Shown here: positions 1 through 8,573 of the stretch, in pieces
Layout of the letters: the number at the start of each line of letters is the position of its first letter
Numbering within the stretch: the first letter of the stretch is position 1
DNA from: a virus
DNA: 64,000 nucleotides
Virus record (IMG/VR): IMGVR_UViG_3300023278_002686
Location: 56,270-120,269 of that record
Strand: one strand, 5' to 3'
Made by a program: the position numbers and the translations under genes
Notes under the pieces: model-generated
What the model was told of the DNA's origin: nothing
Seen by the model: only the letters and a program-made list of their open reading frames with translations
The model's database searches: none

Positions 1-1209
1 AATGATAAAATACAATCAATTTATTTTGTAGATTCTAGTGAAAACTATCAAACTCCTTTAATGAATCCAAAAATAAAGACTTATATAGAAGAAAGTGATA
101 TGATAATTATTTCTCCAGGAACTGAATGGAGTAGTTTAATTCCATCATTTATAGATCAAGAAGAGGAAATTATTAATTTAATCAGAAATCATCCATTAGT
201 TATTAAAGTAATAAATAATGAATATGATTTAGATAGTGTAGGAGTTTCTAATAAAGAAATAATATCTCATTATAGAATTTTATTTGAAAATTTGAATAAT
301 TTTAATATAATTATTAATTTAGATGCAAGAAAAGAATTACAAATGTTAGATTTACCTAGTGAGTGTGGCATATATATACAACAAATGGATAATATAGATG
401 GAAAACATAATCCTGATAAATTAGCTAAGTTTATACTTAACATTTTTTTAAGAAAAAAAGGATTTTTACAAAATACTATTCTTATAGATTTTGATGATAC
501 TTTATGGCAAAGACTTGAAAAAAATGAAGAAATATCTATAGAAAATATAAAACTTTTAAATGAACTTGGTAAATATAAAAAAATCCACATCATATCAGGT
601 AATTCATATGAAAGTATTAAATCTAAATTATTAAAAGTATTTACTTTAAAAGAATTTTATAATTTAAACTTTAGTATAAGAGCAGATGGTGGAAGTAATT
701 TATATGAACAAGACCAAATAGTTACTTATTTAGAAGATAATTATGTATGTCAAAGTACAATAGATTTAGTAGAAAATGTAATTAATACTCATAAAGAATT
801 ATTAGGTAATGATTCTATACACTTTGAAAAAAGAGGAATACGCCCTGATGATAGAGTAACCTGTTTAGCTATTAAGCCTATTTCTAAATTATTAAGAAAA
901 TTATTTTGTGAATATTTAAATTTACATTTAGAAAAAGAAAATGTAAGCGGAATTGGTATTGAAACTGGTTTCGCTACAATTGAAGTTAAATGGTTTCGTT
1001 TTAATAAGTCTCTAATGTTAGAACATATTCCAGATTTAGAGAATACCATCTATATAGGTGATGAGTGTGATTACTTAAATGGAAATGATTATGAAATTTC
1101 TAAAAAATGTACTGATTATTATAATGTAGATTCTATAAAAGAAACTAATACATTATTAAAAGTATTATTATTTTATAAGAAAAGAAAAGAAAATGAAACA
1201 AATACTTAA
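1..1209 (+). CDS. CofD-like / HAD phosphatase fusion protein (5'-truncated by window edge)
   Basis: The reading frame is open from base 1, so the true start lies outside the window; the first ATG inside is at 61. The N-terminal part contains MIIISPGTEWSSLIPSF, which resembles the GPGSLYTSIIPN motif of the CofD/YvcK (UPF0052) fold. The C-terminal half is a HAD hydrolase: motif I DFDDT (residues 143-147 from the ATG at 61), motif II IISGNS, a DGG cap element (RADGGSN) and motif IV GDECD...ND, in the style of HAD-IIB sugar or phosphomannomutase-like phosphatases. It overlaps the next gene by 17 nt and heads a sugar/nucleotide cluster. A phosphatase acting on a sugar phosphate or nucleotide is an inference; the fusion itself is read directly. 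Confidence 0.7.
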   Translation, partial: NDKIQSIYFVDSSENYQTPLMNPKIKTYIEESDMIIISPGTEWSSLIPSFIDQEEEIINLIRNHPLVIKVINNEYDLDSVGVSNKEIISHYRILFENLNNFNIIINLDARKELQMLDLPSECGIYIQQMDNIDGKHNPDKLAKFILNIFLRKKGFLQNTILIDFDDTLWQRLEKNEEISIENIKLLNELGKYKKIHIISGNSYESIKSKLLKVFTLKEFYNLNFSIRADGGSNLYEQDQIVTYLEDNYVCQSTIDLVENVINTHKELLGNDSIHFEKRGIRPDDRVTCLAIKPISKLLRKLFCEYLNLHLEKENVSGIGIETGFATIEVKWFRFNKSLMLEHIPDLENTIYIGDECDYLNGNDYEISKKCTDYYNVDSIKETNTLLKVLLFYKKRKENETNT

Positions 1210-1906
1210 ATTTAAAGAACTATTTGAAAAATGTTCTAATGAACGATTTAAAAACTATAAAGAGATTATGGATTTTTGTCAATTGAAATCAAGTAAATTA
1301 AATGATATATGGTTTAATAGTAATAAGACAGATTATAGTGTATATGAACATAATGATTATATTTATGATATGTTTATATGTTATGGTTTTTATTCTAGTG
1401 CAGCTATTAGATATATGATAAAATATTTTAAAGAAAATATTTCTAATTGGAAAGATTTAACTTATTTTGATGATTATAATGGAATTGGATTAACTACACT
1501 TCATTTATTAAATGAAGAATTAAAATCATATTATTTTAATGATAATAAAATTCAATTAAATACCTTTAAAAAGTTATGTGAATCATATAAATTTGATATT
1601 CCAATTTTAGATAAAAATAAAAAAAATATATATGATGTATATATTAGTTTGGAAATAATAGAACACTATAAAGAACCTTTAAAGTATTTAAAAGAAGCAA
1701 CTAATAGGATTAAAGATAATGGATATTTAATATATACTACAACATTTAATCCTTTATTTTTAGGTCATCATCATGAATATATAATAGATGGTAAAATTTA
1801 TTTACCTAAAAAAACTAATAGAATAGTAAATTCTTATTTAAGAGAAAATTTTGAACTTTTATTTAGAGGATTTAATGGATTACCAAAAATTTATAAAAAG
1901 AAGTAA
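1193..1906 (+). CDS. class I SAM-dependent methyltransferase-like protein
   Basis: 237 aa. A degenerate Rossmann motif I (YFDDYNGIGLTTLHLL) is followed by DVYISLEIIEHYKEPLKYL and a strand-turn-strand NGYLIYTTTFNP, the usual post-II/post-III pattern of UbiE-type methyltransferases. The SAM loop (NGIGLTT) departs from the DxGxGxG consensus, so activity is less certain than the fold. It starts inside the end of the preceding gene and is followed 3 nt later by a nucleotidyltransferase, so the three are probably translated together. The substrate is unknown; a nucleotide-sugar or glycan is suggested only by context. Confidence 0.6.
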   Translation: MKQILKFKELFEKCSNERFKNYKEIMDFCQLKSSKLNDIWFNSNKTDYSVYEHNDYIYDMFICYGFYSSAAIRYMIKYFKENISNWKDLTYFDDYNGIGLTTLHLLNEELKSYYFNDNKIQLNTFKKLCESYKFDIPILDKNKKNIYDVYISLEIIEHYKEPLKYLKEATNRIKDNGYLIYTTTFNPLFLGHHHEYIIDGKIYLPKKTNRIVNSYLRENFELLFRGFNGLPKIYKKK

Positions 1907-1909
1907 TAT

Positions 1910-2650
1910 ATGAAAAAATTAGGAATTATATTAGCTGCGGGAAAACAATCTAGAATAAATTCTTTAATACCTAAAGCTTTGTTTCATCACAATGGAGAAT
2001 TTCTTTTAGAAAAAAATATTCAAGTAATGAAAAAATATGTAGATAAAATCTATGTCATAATAGATGAAGATAAACTTTCTTTTTATCCGAAAGAAAAAGA
2101 TAGAGAATATATTTTAATAAATCCCGGAGGTGGAACTGGTCATTCACTATATAATGCATTAATTAAATGTAATCAAATAATATCTAATAGATTTGATAAA
2201 GAATATATCATTAAATGGTCAGATGCTTTTCATGACGATTATTTTTATGAAGAATTATTTAAATATGATGTTTCGAATTATTTAAGTAAAGTTTTGATAA
2301 GTAAAATAAAAAATCCTTATGTAGAATTCATTATGACTGAAAATATTTGTCAAAAAATATTATTTTCAAAAAATGGAGATATATGTTCTAAAGAAGGATA
2401 TCAAGATGCTTCTATATTTTCTTTTAATGGAAAAAGTTTGTATCTATTATTAACAATATTTGTTAGTCAATATTATAATTTTCAGATAAAAGGCATACAA
2501 TATAATACAACTAATCAAGAATTTAACTTATTAGATTTATATAATATTAGTCCATCTTTAACTAAAACTACAAAATGGATTTATATAGATCGACTTCCTA
2601 AATCATTTAATACAATAGAAGAATATGAAGAAAATTTTGATATTTCATAA
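1910..2650 (+). CDS. sugar-phosphate nucleotidyltransferase-like protein
   Basis: 246 aa. The N-terminus GIILAAGKQSRI...PKAL is the NTP-transferase signature (GlmU/MobA/RfbA superfamily: AAG-x-x-x-R and the P-K-A-L substrate loop). KWSDAFHDD in the middle occupies the place of the metal-binding Asp motif. The C-terminal FxxxDRLPKSF region is family-typical of sugar nucleotidyltransferases with short extensions. It probably activates a sugar phosphate for the glycosyltransferases downstream. It is not a clear CMP-sialate synthetase: the ARGGSKG motif is absent. Confidence 0.65.
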   Translation: MKKLGIILAAGKQSRINSLIPKALFHHNGEFLLEKNIQVMKKYVDKIYVIIDEDKLSFYPKEKDREYILINPGGGTGHSLYNALIKCNQIISNRFDKEYIIKWSDAFHDDYFYEELFKYDVSNYLSKVLISKIKNPYVEFIMTENICQKILFSKNGDICSKEGYQDASIFSFNGKSLYLLLTIFVSQYYNFQIKGIQYNTTNQEFNLLDLYNISPSLTKTTKWIYIDRLPKSFNTIEEYEENFDIS

Positions 2651-2681
2651 GTTTTTTATATTATATATATAAGGAGATAAC

Positions 2682-3233
2682 ATGGTAGTAATATTTGAAG
2701 GTCCTGATAATGTAGGAAAAGGAACTCAAATTAGAAATATATTTCAAGAATTAAGTAAATCAAAACCTACACATACATTACATTATTCAGGAATTAAAAG
2801 AGATTTTTCTGAGGATGCTTTAAAAGATTCTAAAAAAATATATAAAAGTATGTTTAGATTATTAAATCAAAATTATATTCAATCTAATTTTATTTTAGAT
2901 CGAAGTCATTTAGGTGAGTATGTTTATGGACATTTGTATAGAAAATATGATCCTAGTTATATATTTGATTTAGAAAAATCTATATTTCCAGGAATGATGA
3001 GCCAAACTTACTTATTAATGTTCATAGATAACCCTATGAACCTCATCAAAAGAGATGATGGACTTTCTTTATCTACAAAAAAAAGATATAAGATTATAGA
3101 ATTATATAGATTTCAAGAAGCTTTTAAATTATCACATATCAAAAATAAATTTCTAATAGATATAGAAGGAAAAGATATTAATGATGTTAAACAAGAAATA
3201 TTTAATTATTTAGACATTGAGGGAGATCTATAA
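2682..3233 (+). CDS. thymidylate kinase-like dNMP kinase
   Basis: 183 aa, close to the usual TMPK length. The P-loop is EGPDNVGKGT (residues 5-15), followed by the substrate-binding DRSHLGEYVYGHLYR, which replaces the DR(Y/F) motif of TMP kinases, and a short LID-like region RDDGLSLSTKKR. A good ribosome site (AAGGAG) precedes it. The stop overlaps the start of the dCMP hydroxymethylase gene. By analogy with T4 gp1 it may phosphorylate hydroxymethyl-dCMP as well as dTMP; that role is inferred from the neighbour only. Confidence 0.75.
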   Translation: MVVIFEGPDNVGKGTQIRNIFQELSKSKPTHTLHYSGIKRDFSEDALKDSKKIYKSMFRLLNQNYIQSNFILDRSHLGEYVYGHLYRKYDPSYIFDLEKSIFPGMMSQTYLLMFIDNPMNLIKRDDGLSLSTKKRYKIIELYRFQEAFKLSHIKNKFLIDIEGKDINDVKQEIFNYLDIEGDL

Positions 3234-3961
3234 TGCTAAGATATAATGAAATAACTATGTTACATTTTTTTAAAGATCTCTATAAGAAAGTAAAAGATGA
3301 AGATTTTGTAGTAGACAAATCTGGAGTCAAGATGGCTGAAATAATAGCTCCAAAATTTGAATTGAATCCTAAACAAAAAATATTAAATTTTAATGAGACA
3401 AGAAAAACTCCTGAGAAATATGCTGAACAAGAATTAGCTTGGTATGATTCTCAAAGTCTTTCTATTAAAGGATATGTTGATAATGTAAAGATATGGCAAC
3501 AAGTATCTTCATATAAGAAAGAAGTAAATTCTAATTATGGATGGTGTATTTATTCCCCTGATAATTATAGTCAATATTATAATTGTTTAAAAGAATTAAT
3601 TAGAAATAAAGATTCAAGAAGAGCCGTTATGATTTATCAAAGACCATCTATGTGGTTAGATTATAATAAAGATGGTATGTCAGATTTTATATGCACAGAT
3701 GGGAGCCAATTATTTATAAGAAATAATAATAAAGGTGAAGACACTTTAATATATATTGTGAAACAAAGATCTATGGATATGATTTATGGGTTTTTTAATG
3801 ATTTTTATTGGCATGGTATAGTATATGAACGAATGCTTAAAGATTTAAAAAAGACATATCCGAATTTAAATAATGGAAAGATAATATATGTTCCATTTTC
3901 GGCCCACGTATATGAAAAACATTTTAGTATGCTAAAGGAGATTGTTAATTGTGAAAAATAA
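3233..3961 (+). CDS. dCMP hydroxymethylase (T4 gp42-like, thymidylate synthase superfamily)
   Basis: 242 aa, about the size of T4 gp42 (246). Characteristic segments include DFVVDKSGVK, KIWQQVSSYK, NSNYGW, DSRRAVMIYQRPSM and NKDGMSDFICT. Catalytic Cys154 lies in ICT, where thymidylate synthases have PCH. In GFFND the Asp190 replaces the substrate-selecting Asn of thymidylate synthase, the substitution that makes gp42 specific for dCMP. HVYEKH is the C-terminal substrate loop. It converts dCMP to 5-hydroxymethyl-dCMP using methylene-THF. It lies between a dNMP kinase and a dCMP deaminase. The phage DNA therefore probably contains hydroxymethylcytosine, possibly glycosylated. Confidence 0.88.
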   Translation: MLRYNEITMLHFFKDLYKKVKDEDFVVDKSGVKMAEIIAPKFELNPKQKILNFNETRKTPEKYAEQELAWYDSQSLSIKGYVDNVKIWQQVSSYKKEVNSNYGWCIYSPDNYSQYYNCLKELIRNKDSRRAVMIYQRPSMWLDYNKDGMSDFICTDGSQLFIRNNNKGEDTLIYIVKQRSMDMIYGFFNDFYWHGIVYERMLKDLKKTYPNLNNGKIIYVPFSAHVYEKHFSMLKEIVNCEK

Positions 3962-4382
3962 AATTGAATATTTTAAAAAGATAGCTCTTGAGACTGAAAA
4001 TAATTCTACATGTGGTAGATTACATGTAGGAGCTGTTTTAGTAAAAGACGAGCGTATAATTTCTATAGGTTGGAACGGAACTCTTCCAGGAAAAATACAT
4101 TGTGAAAATTTATTTGCAAAGAAAAAACTTACATTAGCAACACACCATGAATGGTCATTAAAAAATGAACTTCATGCTGAAATGAATTTATTAATGTTTT
4201 GTGCAAAAAATGGAATTAAAACAAAAGGTTGTGAAGTATTTATTACAGTAAGTCCTTGTATGCTATGTACAAAATTGATAATTGCTGCAGGGATTAAAAA
4301 AGTTTATTTTATTTTGCAATATAATGATTTTGATGAAGTATTTAAATCTTTTAGAAAGGATTTAAAGTTTATACAAATTTAA
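3951..4382 (+). CDS. deoxycytidylate (dCMP) deaminase
   Basis: About 143 aa. The zinc-dependent deaminase motifs are ELHAEMN (HAE, with the proton-shuttle Glu) and SPCMLC (PCxxC). GRLHVGAVLVKDERIISIGWNGTLPG is typical of dCMP deaminases. I chose the GTG at 3951 because AAAGGAG ends 10 nt upstream; an in-frame TTG at 3942 would leave no spacing. It makes dUMP for dTTP synthesis and balances pyrimidine pools with the preceding hydroxymethylase, whose end it overlaps. Confidence 0.85.
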   Translation: MKNKIEYFKKIALETENNSTCGRLHVGAVLVKDERIISIGWNGTLPGKIHCENLFAKKKLTLATHHEWSLKNELHAEMNLLMFCAKNGIKTKGCEVFITVSPCMLCTKLIIAAGIKKVYFILQYNDFDEVFKSFRKDLKFIQI

Positions 4383-4402
4383 CTATATAAATATTATATA
4401 AA
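4382..4402 (+). promoter_or_regulatory. TATA-like late-promoter motif upstream of the 4415 gene
   Basis: ACTATATAAATATTATATAA follows the stop of the deaminase gene and precedes the AGGAGC ribosome site. The same ACTATATAAAT word recurs upstream of many virion genes in this window. It resembles the T4 late box TATAAATA. Function is inferred from recurrence. Confidence 0.4.
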
Positions 4403-4414
4403 GTAGGAGCATAT

Positions 4415-4948
4415 ATGTTAAAAAATAAATTAAAACAATTTTTAATTTTATTTATAATTGGATTCGTTTCATATATTTGTTTAGAGGTTTTTTTCGGATC
4501 AAGTTCTGGAGCTTTTTTTAAAGAAGCATTTTGTTTAGATAAATCTTATTGGAGTCTAATGGGGATGTCATCTATGTGGATGGGATTAGTTGGTGGAATT
4601 ACTTTTATTTCTTTAGGTTTAATTAACGAAAATAAATTTATTCGATTTAAAGTACCATATATATTACAATTTATTTTAGGTGGATTAATAATTACTGGAT
4701 ATGAATTATTATCTGGAATAATTTTAAATTTAGGGTTAGGCTTAAATATTTGGGATTACTCTACTAGATTTTGGAATTTCTTAGGTCAAATTAATTTATA
4801 TACTTCAATAATTTGGTTTATAATTTCTCCTTTTGGATTTTGGTTAGATGATTTAATACGTAATCTTTTTAAGTGTAGATGGTTTGGTACAAAATCATTA
4901 GGAACATATTATTTAAATGTTATATTAAATAAACATCCTTGGAAATAG
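4415..4948 (+). CDS. integral membrane protein, CmpB / putative ABC-transporter type IV (PF06541) family
   Basis: 177 aa with four or five hydrophobic segments (about residues 7-27, 45-70, 82-106 and 128-147). The stretch WDYSTRFWNFLGQINLYTSIIWF matches the diagnostic W-D-Y-S...N-F-x-G-x-I-x-L...W core of PF06541. It acts in the inner membrane; the family has no firm biochemical function. It stands between the nucleotide cassette and the glycan island, so a role in moving a precursor is only a guess. Confidence 0.6.
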   Translation: MLKNKLKQFLILFIIGFVSYICLEVFFGSSSGAFFKEAFCLDKSYWSLMGMSSMWMGLVGGITFISLGLINENKFIRFKVPYILQFILGGLIITGYELLSGIILNLGLGLNIWDYSTRFWNFLGQINLYTSIIWFIISPFGFWLDDLIRNLFKCRWFGTKSLGTYYLNVILNKHPWK

Positions 4949-4949
4949 A

Positions 4950-6038
4950 ATGAAAAAAGTATTAATATTAGGTAACGGATTAAGTAGACAAAAATTTGAA
5001 AGCATAGAATTTATTAATAATTGGGATGGGGAAATATGGGGTTGTAATAACGTTTTTAGAGAACGTATAAAGTTACCTAGATTAGATTTAATTATTGGTG
5101 ATGATCAAACTGTGATAGATGGTTATCATTATAAGCTTGATAATAAATTAGATTATGAGATATATGCAAAAAGACATATTACAAATTATACTAATCATAG
5201 AATACAGATAGTACATTTGCCTCAAGAATATATAAAAGATTCTGGAACTACACTAATATATAAAGCTTTATTTGAAAATTATGATGAAATTAAAGTTTGT
5301 GGATTTGATTGTGGTGGTAAAGATATATATGTTAAAGGACATGAAAAAAAAGATAAAACAATTTGGATAAAACGTTGGAGAGAAATTGATAAAGTATTTA
5401 CTCTTAGAAAAATAGAATTCATTTGTAATCCAGAAATAAAAGAATTTATTATGAGTAAACGAGATCCAAGAGATCATCTTAATACATATTTTCCTGGAAA
5501 AATAAATAATAAAGTTAAAGAAAGAAATTTTGGAGCTAAAACAGTTCTTATATTAGGAAATGGTGCTTCAAGAATTAAATATAAAGATTTTATTAATAAT
5601 TGGACAAGTGAAATATGGGGATGTAATTGGTTGTTTAAAGAAGCGGATAGTCATGAAAATCTTACTCGAATTGGAAGTGTTCATAATGAAGTAATATCAG
5701 AAGCATATAAGTTTAAAAAAGAGAATAATTATAACTATCTATTATATACAAAGCCAGTATTTAGAGAAGAATTTAAAGATAAGTTTATTTCTTATTTTTC
5801 AGATCCTAGAGGATGGGCAACTGGGCCTTTAATGGTATTACAAGCATTAACTGAAAATTATAGACGTATTTATTTAAGTGGATTTGATTTTGGAGGAAAA
5901 GATGTCTATCAAAATCATTTTATAGAAGGGAGTAATTTTCAAAAACAGTTTGTAGAAATAATTTCTAGGTTTGGTCATAGAAAATTAAAATTTGTTGGAA
6001 AAACTCCAAAATTTATATTGCAGTTACAAAGGAAGTAG
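4950..6038 (+). CDS. tandem-domain GT42 (CstII-like) sialyltransferase-fold protein
   Basis: 362 aa made of two homologous halves. Each starts with a V-L-I-L-G-N-G-x-S-R nucleotide-binding strand-loop (residues 3-12 and about 197-206), followed by INNW...EIWGCN, and ends with a (V/L)(C/S)GFD(C/F)GGKD strand. The second half also has the RGWATGPLMVLQAL helix, which parallels the SGVYMCAVAIAL helix of Campylobacter CstII, whose IYLSGIDF also matches IYLSGFDF here. A CMP-sialate-dependent transferase is plausible. The DUF115/MptE-like fold is the main alternative. It lies 1 nt after the membrane protein and overlaps the frame of the next GT8. Confidence 0.5.
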   Translation: MKKVLILGNGLSRQKFESIEFINNWDGEIWGCNNVFRERIKLPRLDLIIGDDQTVIDGYHYKLDNKLDYEIYAKRHITNYTNHRIQIVHLPQEYIKDSGTTLIYKALFENYDEIKVCGFDCGGKDIYVKGHEKKDKTIWIKRWREIDKVFTLRKIEFICNPEIKEFIMSKRDPRDHLNTYFPGKINNKVKERNFGAKTVLILGNGASRIKYKDFINNWTSEIWGCNWLFKEADSHENLTRIGSVHNEVISEAYKFKKENNYNYLLYTKPVFREEFKDKFISYFSDPRGWATGPLMVLQALTENYRRIYLSGFDFGGKDVYQNHFIEGSNFQKQFVEIISRFGHRKLKFVGKTPKFILQLQRK

Positions 6039-6039
6039 T

Positions 6040-6801
6040 ATGAAAATTGCGCTAATTACAATGATGGATGATCGATTTATAAAAGGTTTTGAAGCTTTTA
6101 TTAAATCATTATTACATCATAATCCTTGGTTTAATTATCCTATGATAATTATTAATACAGGATTAATAAAAGAAAATCAAAAGAAATGTAAAAAGATGTA
6201 TGACAATATCCATTTTTTCGCTCCTAAAGAAAGAGAATATCGACATGTCAATATGAAAAGAACTGAATATTGTTTACGAAAAACATACTATAAGTTAGAC
6301 ATGTTTTCTTATGAAAATTTTGATCGATTAGTTTTTATTGACATGGATACTATTATATTAGGAGATATCTCTTATTTATTTACACAGGTTGTGGCACCAA
6401 TTGGAGCTTGTAAGGCATATGATTGGAAAGGAGATAGATTACGAAACGATTATAACTCAGGAGTTTTAGTTCTTAATTCTCCAGTAATTAACCTAGGAAC
6501 ATATAGAAAATTAATTATAAAAGCAAGACAAGGTTATTCGATGCCAGATCAAAAAACTATTAATAACTTTTTTGGTAAAAGAATATATCAAATACCTAAA
6601 ATTTATAATTGTGAAAAACGTGTGAAGGATAGTATTTTTCTTCATTATGACAATAATAAAGGTAAATTAAGATTACAACAAGATGATATTAGAATACTTC
6701 ATTTTGTTTCTCATAAACCTTGGAATCCATCTGGAAAATCGGAAAATAATCAAGGATACGAAGACTTAGAAGAAATATGGAAAAAATATTATGAGATGTA
6801 A
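6040..6801 (+). CDS. GT8-family (glycogenin-like) glycosyltransferase
   Basis: About 253 aa. I chose the ATG at 6040 because AAAGGA stands 7 nt upstream; the in-frame extension to 5992 lies inside the previous gene. FDRLVFIDMDTIILGDISYLF contains the DxD metal/UDP-sugar site, NSGVLVLN is the acceptor strand, and HFVSHKPWNP resembles the H-x-x-G/K-KPW end motif of GT8 enzymes. It transfers a hexose from a nucleotide sugar. Two further GT8 paralogs occur at 14337 and 16387. Confidence 0.8.
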   Translation: MKIALITMMDDRFIKGFEAFIKSLLHHNPWFNYPMIIINTGLIKENQKKCKKMYDNIHFFAPKEREYRHVNMKRTEYCLRKTYYKLDMFSYENFDRLVFIDMDTIILGDISYLFTQVVAPIGACKAYDWKGDRLRNDYNSGVLVLNSPVINLGTYRKLIIKARQGYSMPDQKTINNFFGKRIYQIPKIYNCEKRVKDSIFLHYDNNKGKLRLQQDDIRILHFVSHKPWNPSGKSENNQGYEDLEEIWKKYYEM

Positions 6802-6958
6802 TGAAACTACTATTGATCATAGTCTTATTTTACTAAAAGATACTATTAAATTATTAAAAAAAATAAAAAAAGAATCCAATTTTTATGATTGGTGGCCTAT
6901 GATAGAATGTAACTTGATCAATATAAATAATCTATTAGAAGTTAACAAGGAGAAATAA
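6791..6958 (+). CDS. small hypothetical protein (55 aa)
   Basis: Starts within the end of the GT8 gene and encodes MRCNETTIDHS...EVNKEK. The middle is a lysine-rich amphipathic helix (LLKDTIKLLKKIKKES) followed by YDWWPMIECN. No recognisable family. The ribosome site is weak, so translation would depend on coupling to the upstream gene. Confidence 0.4.
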   Translation: MRCNETTIDHSLILLKDTIKLLKKIKKESNFYDWWPMIECNLININNLLEVNKEK

Positions 6959-6959
6959 T

Positions 6960-7010
6960 ATGAACTGTACTTGGAAAAATTGTAATAATGGAAGAGCTTA
7001 TGGAGATTAA
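6960..7010 (+). CDS. possible 16-aa mini-ORF
   Basis: ATG preceded by AAGGAG with 7-nt spacing; encodes MNCTWKNCNNGRAYGD with two cysteines. It could be a remnant zinc-ribbon start or a coupling ORF for the 7017 gene. It is supported only by its ribosome site. Confidence 0.25.
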   Translation: MNCTWKNCNNGRAYGD

Positions 7011-7016
7011 TGATTA

Positions 7017-7412
7017 ATGGTAGTAACTCAAATTATTGAATGTGATTGTGGCAAAGAACATGAAGTAAATATAAATAATCCTTATATGGGAAAAAAACCG
7101 TATTCTTTTGAATTAGATTTTTGTCCTTCTTGTGGTAAAATGTTTAATTGTCCTGTATGCGGAAATAATTGTTGTTCACCATGCTATGGTCATTTAGATG
7201 GTGATTATACTGATGAATCTACTAAATGTCCTTTTTGTGAACTAACCTTTCAATATCAAGATTTATTTAGTTTAGTAACTCAATTAGCTTTTTTAAATGA
7301 TACTGAATGGTTGAAGTGGGATAATGATCGTACTAAATTATCTAAAGAAGAAATAATAAATAAAGCAATGAAAAATTTAAAAAATATAGGGAGTTTACAT
7401 GGAAAAAATTAG
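7017..7412 (+). CDS. multi-zinc-ribbon protein
   Basis: 131 aa. Cysteine pairs form three or four knuckles: CDC near residue 8, CPSCGKMFNCPVCGNNCC (about 36-53), CYG, and CPFC (about 70). The C-terminal half is helical and acidic/basic without cysteines. It overlaps the start of the methyltransferase at 7399. Probably a small nucleic-acid or protein adaptor; no specific family recognised. Confidence 0.5.
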   Translation: MVVTQIIECDCGKEHEVNINNPYMGKKPYSFELDFCPSCGKMFNCPVCGNNCCSPCYGHLDGDYTDESTKCPFCELTFQYQDLFSLVTQLAFLNDTEWLKWDNDRTKLSKEEIINKAMKNLKNIGSLHGKN

Positions 7413-7977
7413 TATAAGGAATGCTAAGTTTGCAAAAATTGGATTACATGATTTTTGTAAATATGTAAATAAATTTAAAAATACACGAGAAATGACTATT
7501 TTAGAAATAGGATCATATGTAGGAGATTCTACACAAATATTTGCAAATTATTTTAAGAAAGTAATTGCGATAGATCCTTGGGAAAATGGATACGATGAAA
7601 ATGATCAATCTTCATATAAATATCCAATGGCAATTATAGAAGCTCAATTTGATGGGATGAGAACAAACTTTCAACATATTGAAAAAATAAAAGATAAAGC
7701 AGAAAATGTTGTTTCTAAATTTGCAGATAATTCAATTGACATAGTATATGTTGATGGACTTCATTCTTATGATGGAGTTATTAATGATATAAAAGATTGG
7801 TATTGTAAAGTAAAAAACGGTGGTTGGTTAGCTGGACATGATTATAAAAACAAACATCATCCTGGAGTAGAAAAAGCTGTTCATGAAATAGTTGGTCTTC
7901 CAGAAATGAGATTTGGAGATACTTCTTGGATACTTCCAAAGAAGACTATAGTAACTAGAGGAGGATTAAAACTATAA
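7399..7977 (+). CDS. Methyltransf_24-type class I methyltransferase
   Basis: 192 aa. Motif I is ILEIGSYVGDSTQIFA, then VIAIDPW (acidic end of strand 2), IDIVYVDGLHSYDGVINDI and GGWLAGHDY. These are the hallmarks of the Methyltransf_24 / cephalosporin-hydroxylase-like group often found in glycan clusters. The paralog at 15092 has the same motifs in the same order. It probably methylates a sugar or glycan precursor. Overlaps its neighbours on both sides, so it is in one operon. Confidence 0.75.
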   Translation: MEKISIRNAKFAKIGLHDFCKYVNKFKNTREMTILEIGSYVGDSTQIFANYFKKVIAIDPWENGYDENDQSSYKYPMAIIEAQFDGMRTNFQHIEKIKDKAENVVSKFADNSIDIVYVDGLHSYDGVINDIKDWYCKVKNGGWLAGHDYKNKHHPGVEKAVHEIVGLPEMRFGDTSWILPKKTIVTRGGLKL

Positions 7978-8573
7978 TGGTATACGCAAAATTATCTACA
8001 TTATCTGAAAAATGGAAAGAATTAGATGGAAAGTATCCATGTAAATATGATTGGCCTAAAGATTGTGGAAGACAATGTGGTGATAGCGGAATTGTATTGC
8101 GTAAAGGATCTATGGATGAAGTATTTACTTCAGAAAATCCTGTAAAAGAAGTAGTCGATAGTTACTCTTATACTACAGCATTTTTTGAAGCCTTTCCTAA
8201 AGAACCCTCTACATTTATTCGGGGAGAAGGAAAAACATTAGAAGAAGCTGAAAAAGCTGCTTGGGATAAACTTCAAAAATATAGTAAATGTGATCATCCT
8301 GAATTTGATAGAAAAGGATATAAAAATGGAGGATGTTTTTGTATAGAATGCGGAATGTTTTCCTCTCATTTAGAACCAACTACGGTATGTACTGTTTGTA
8401 ATATACCTACTAATTATGGTACTGACAAAAATAATCAGTGGTATTGTAAAGAACATTATAAAGAATTACCCGATGATATGTTACATGATTATATCTTATT
8501 ATCTAAAAAAAGAAGAAAACAAGTAGATAAAATTTTAAAAAAAAGGAAAACTTATGATTTGGAAAAAGTTTAA
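7977..8573 (+). CDS. Cys-rich hypothetical protein with zinc-ribbon
   Basis: 198 aa. The N-terminal third has CKYDWPKDCGRQC; a central helix (EEAEKAAWDKLQKYSKC) precedes a treble-clef-like set CFCIECG...CTVCN...WYCKEHY. The C-terminus is a basic helix (KKRRKQVDKILKKRK). The start codon overlaps the previous stop. Function not recognised; zinc binding is likely. Confidence 0.45.
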   Translation: MVYAKLSTLSEKWKELDGKYPCKYDWPKDCGRQCGDSGIVLRKGSMDEVFTSENPVKEVVDSYSYTTAFFEAFPKEPSTFIRGEGKTLEEAEKAAWDKLQKYSKCDHPEFDRKGYKNGGCFCIECGMFSSHLEPTTVCTVCNIPTNYGTDKNNQWYCKEHYKELPDDMLHDYILLSKKRRKQVDKILKKRKTYDLEKV

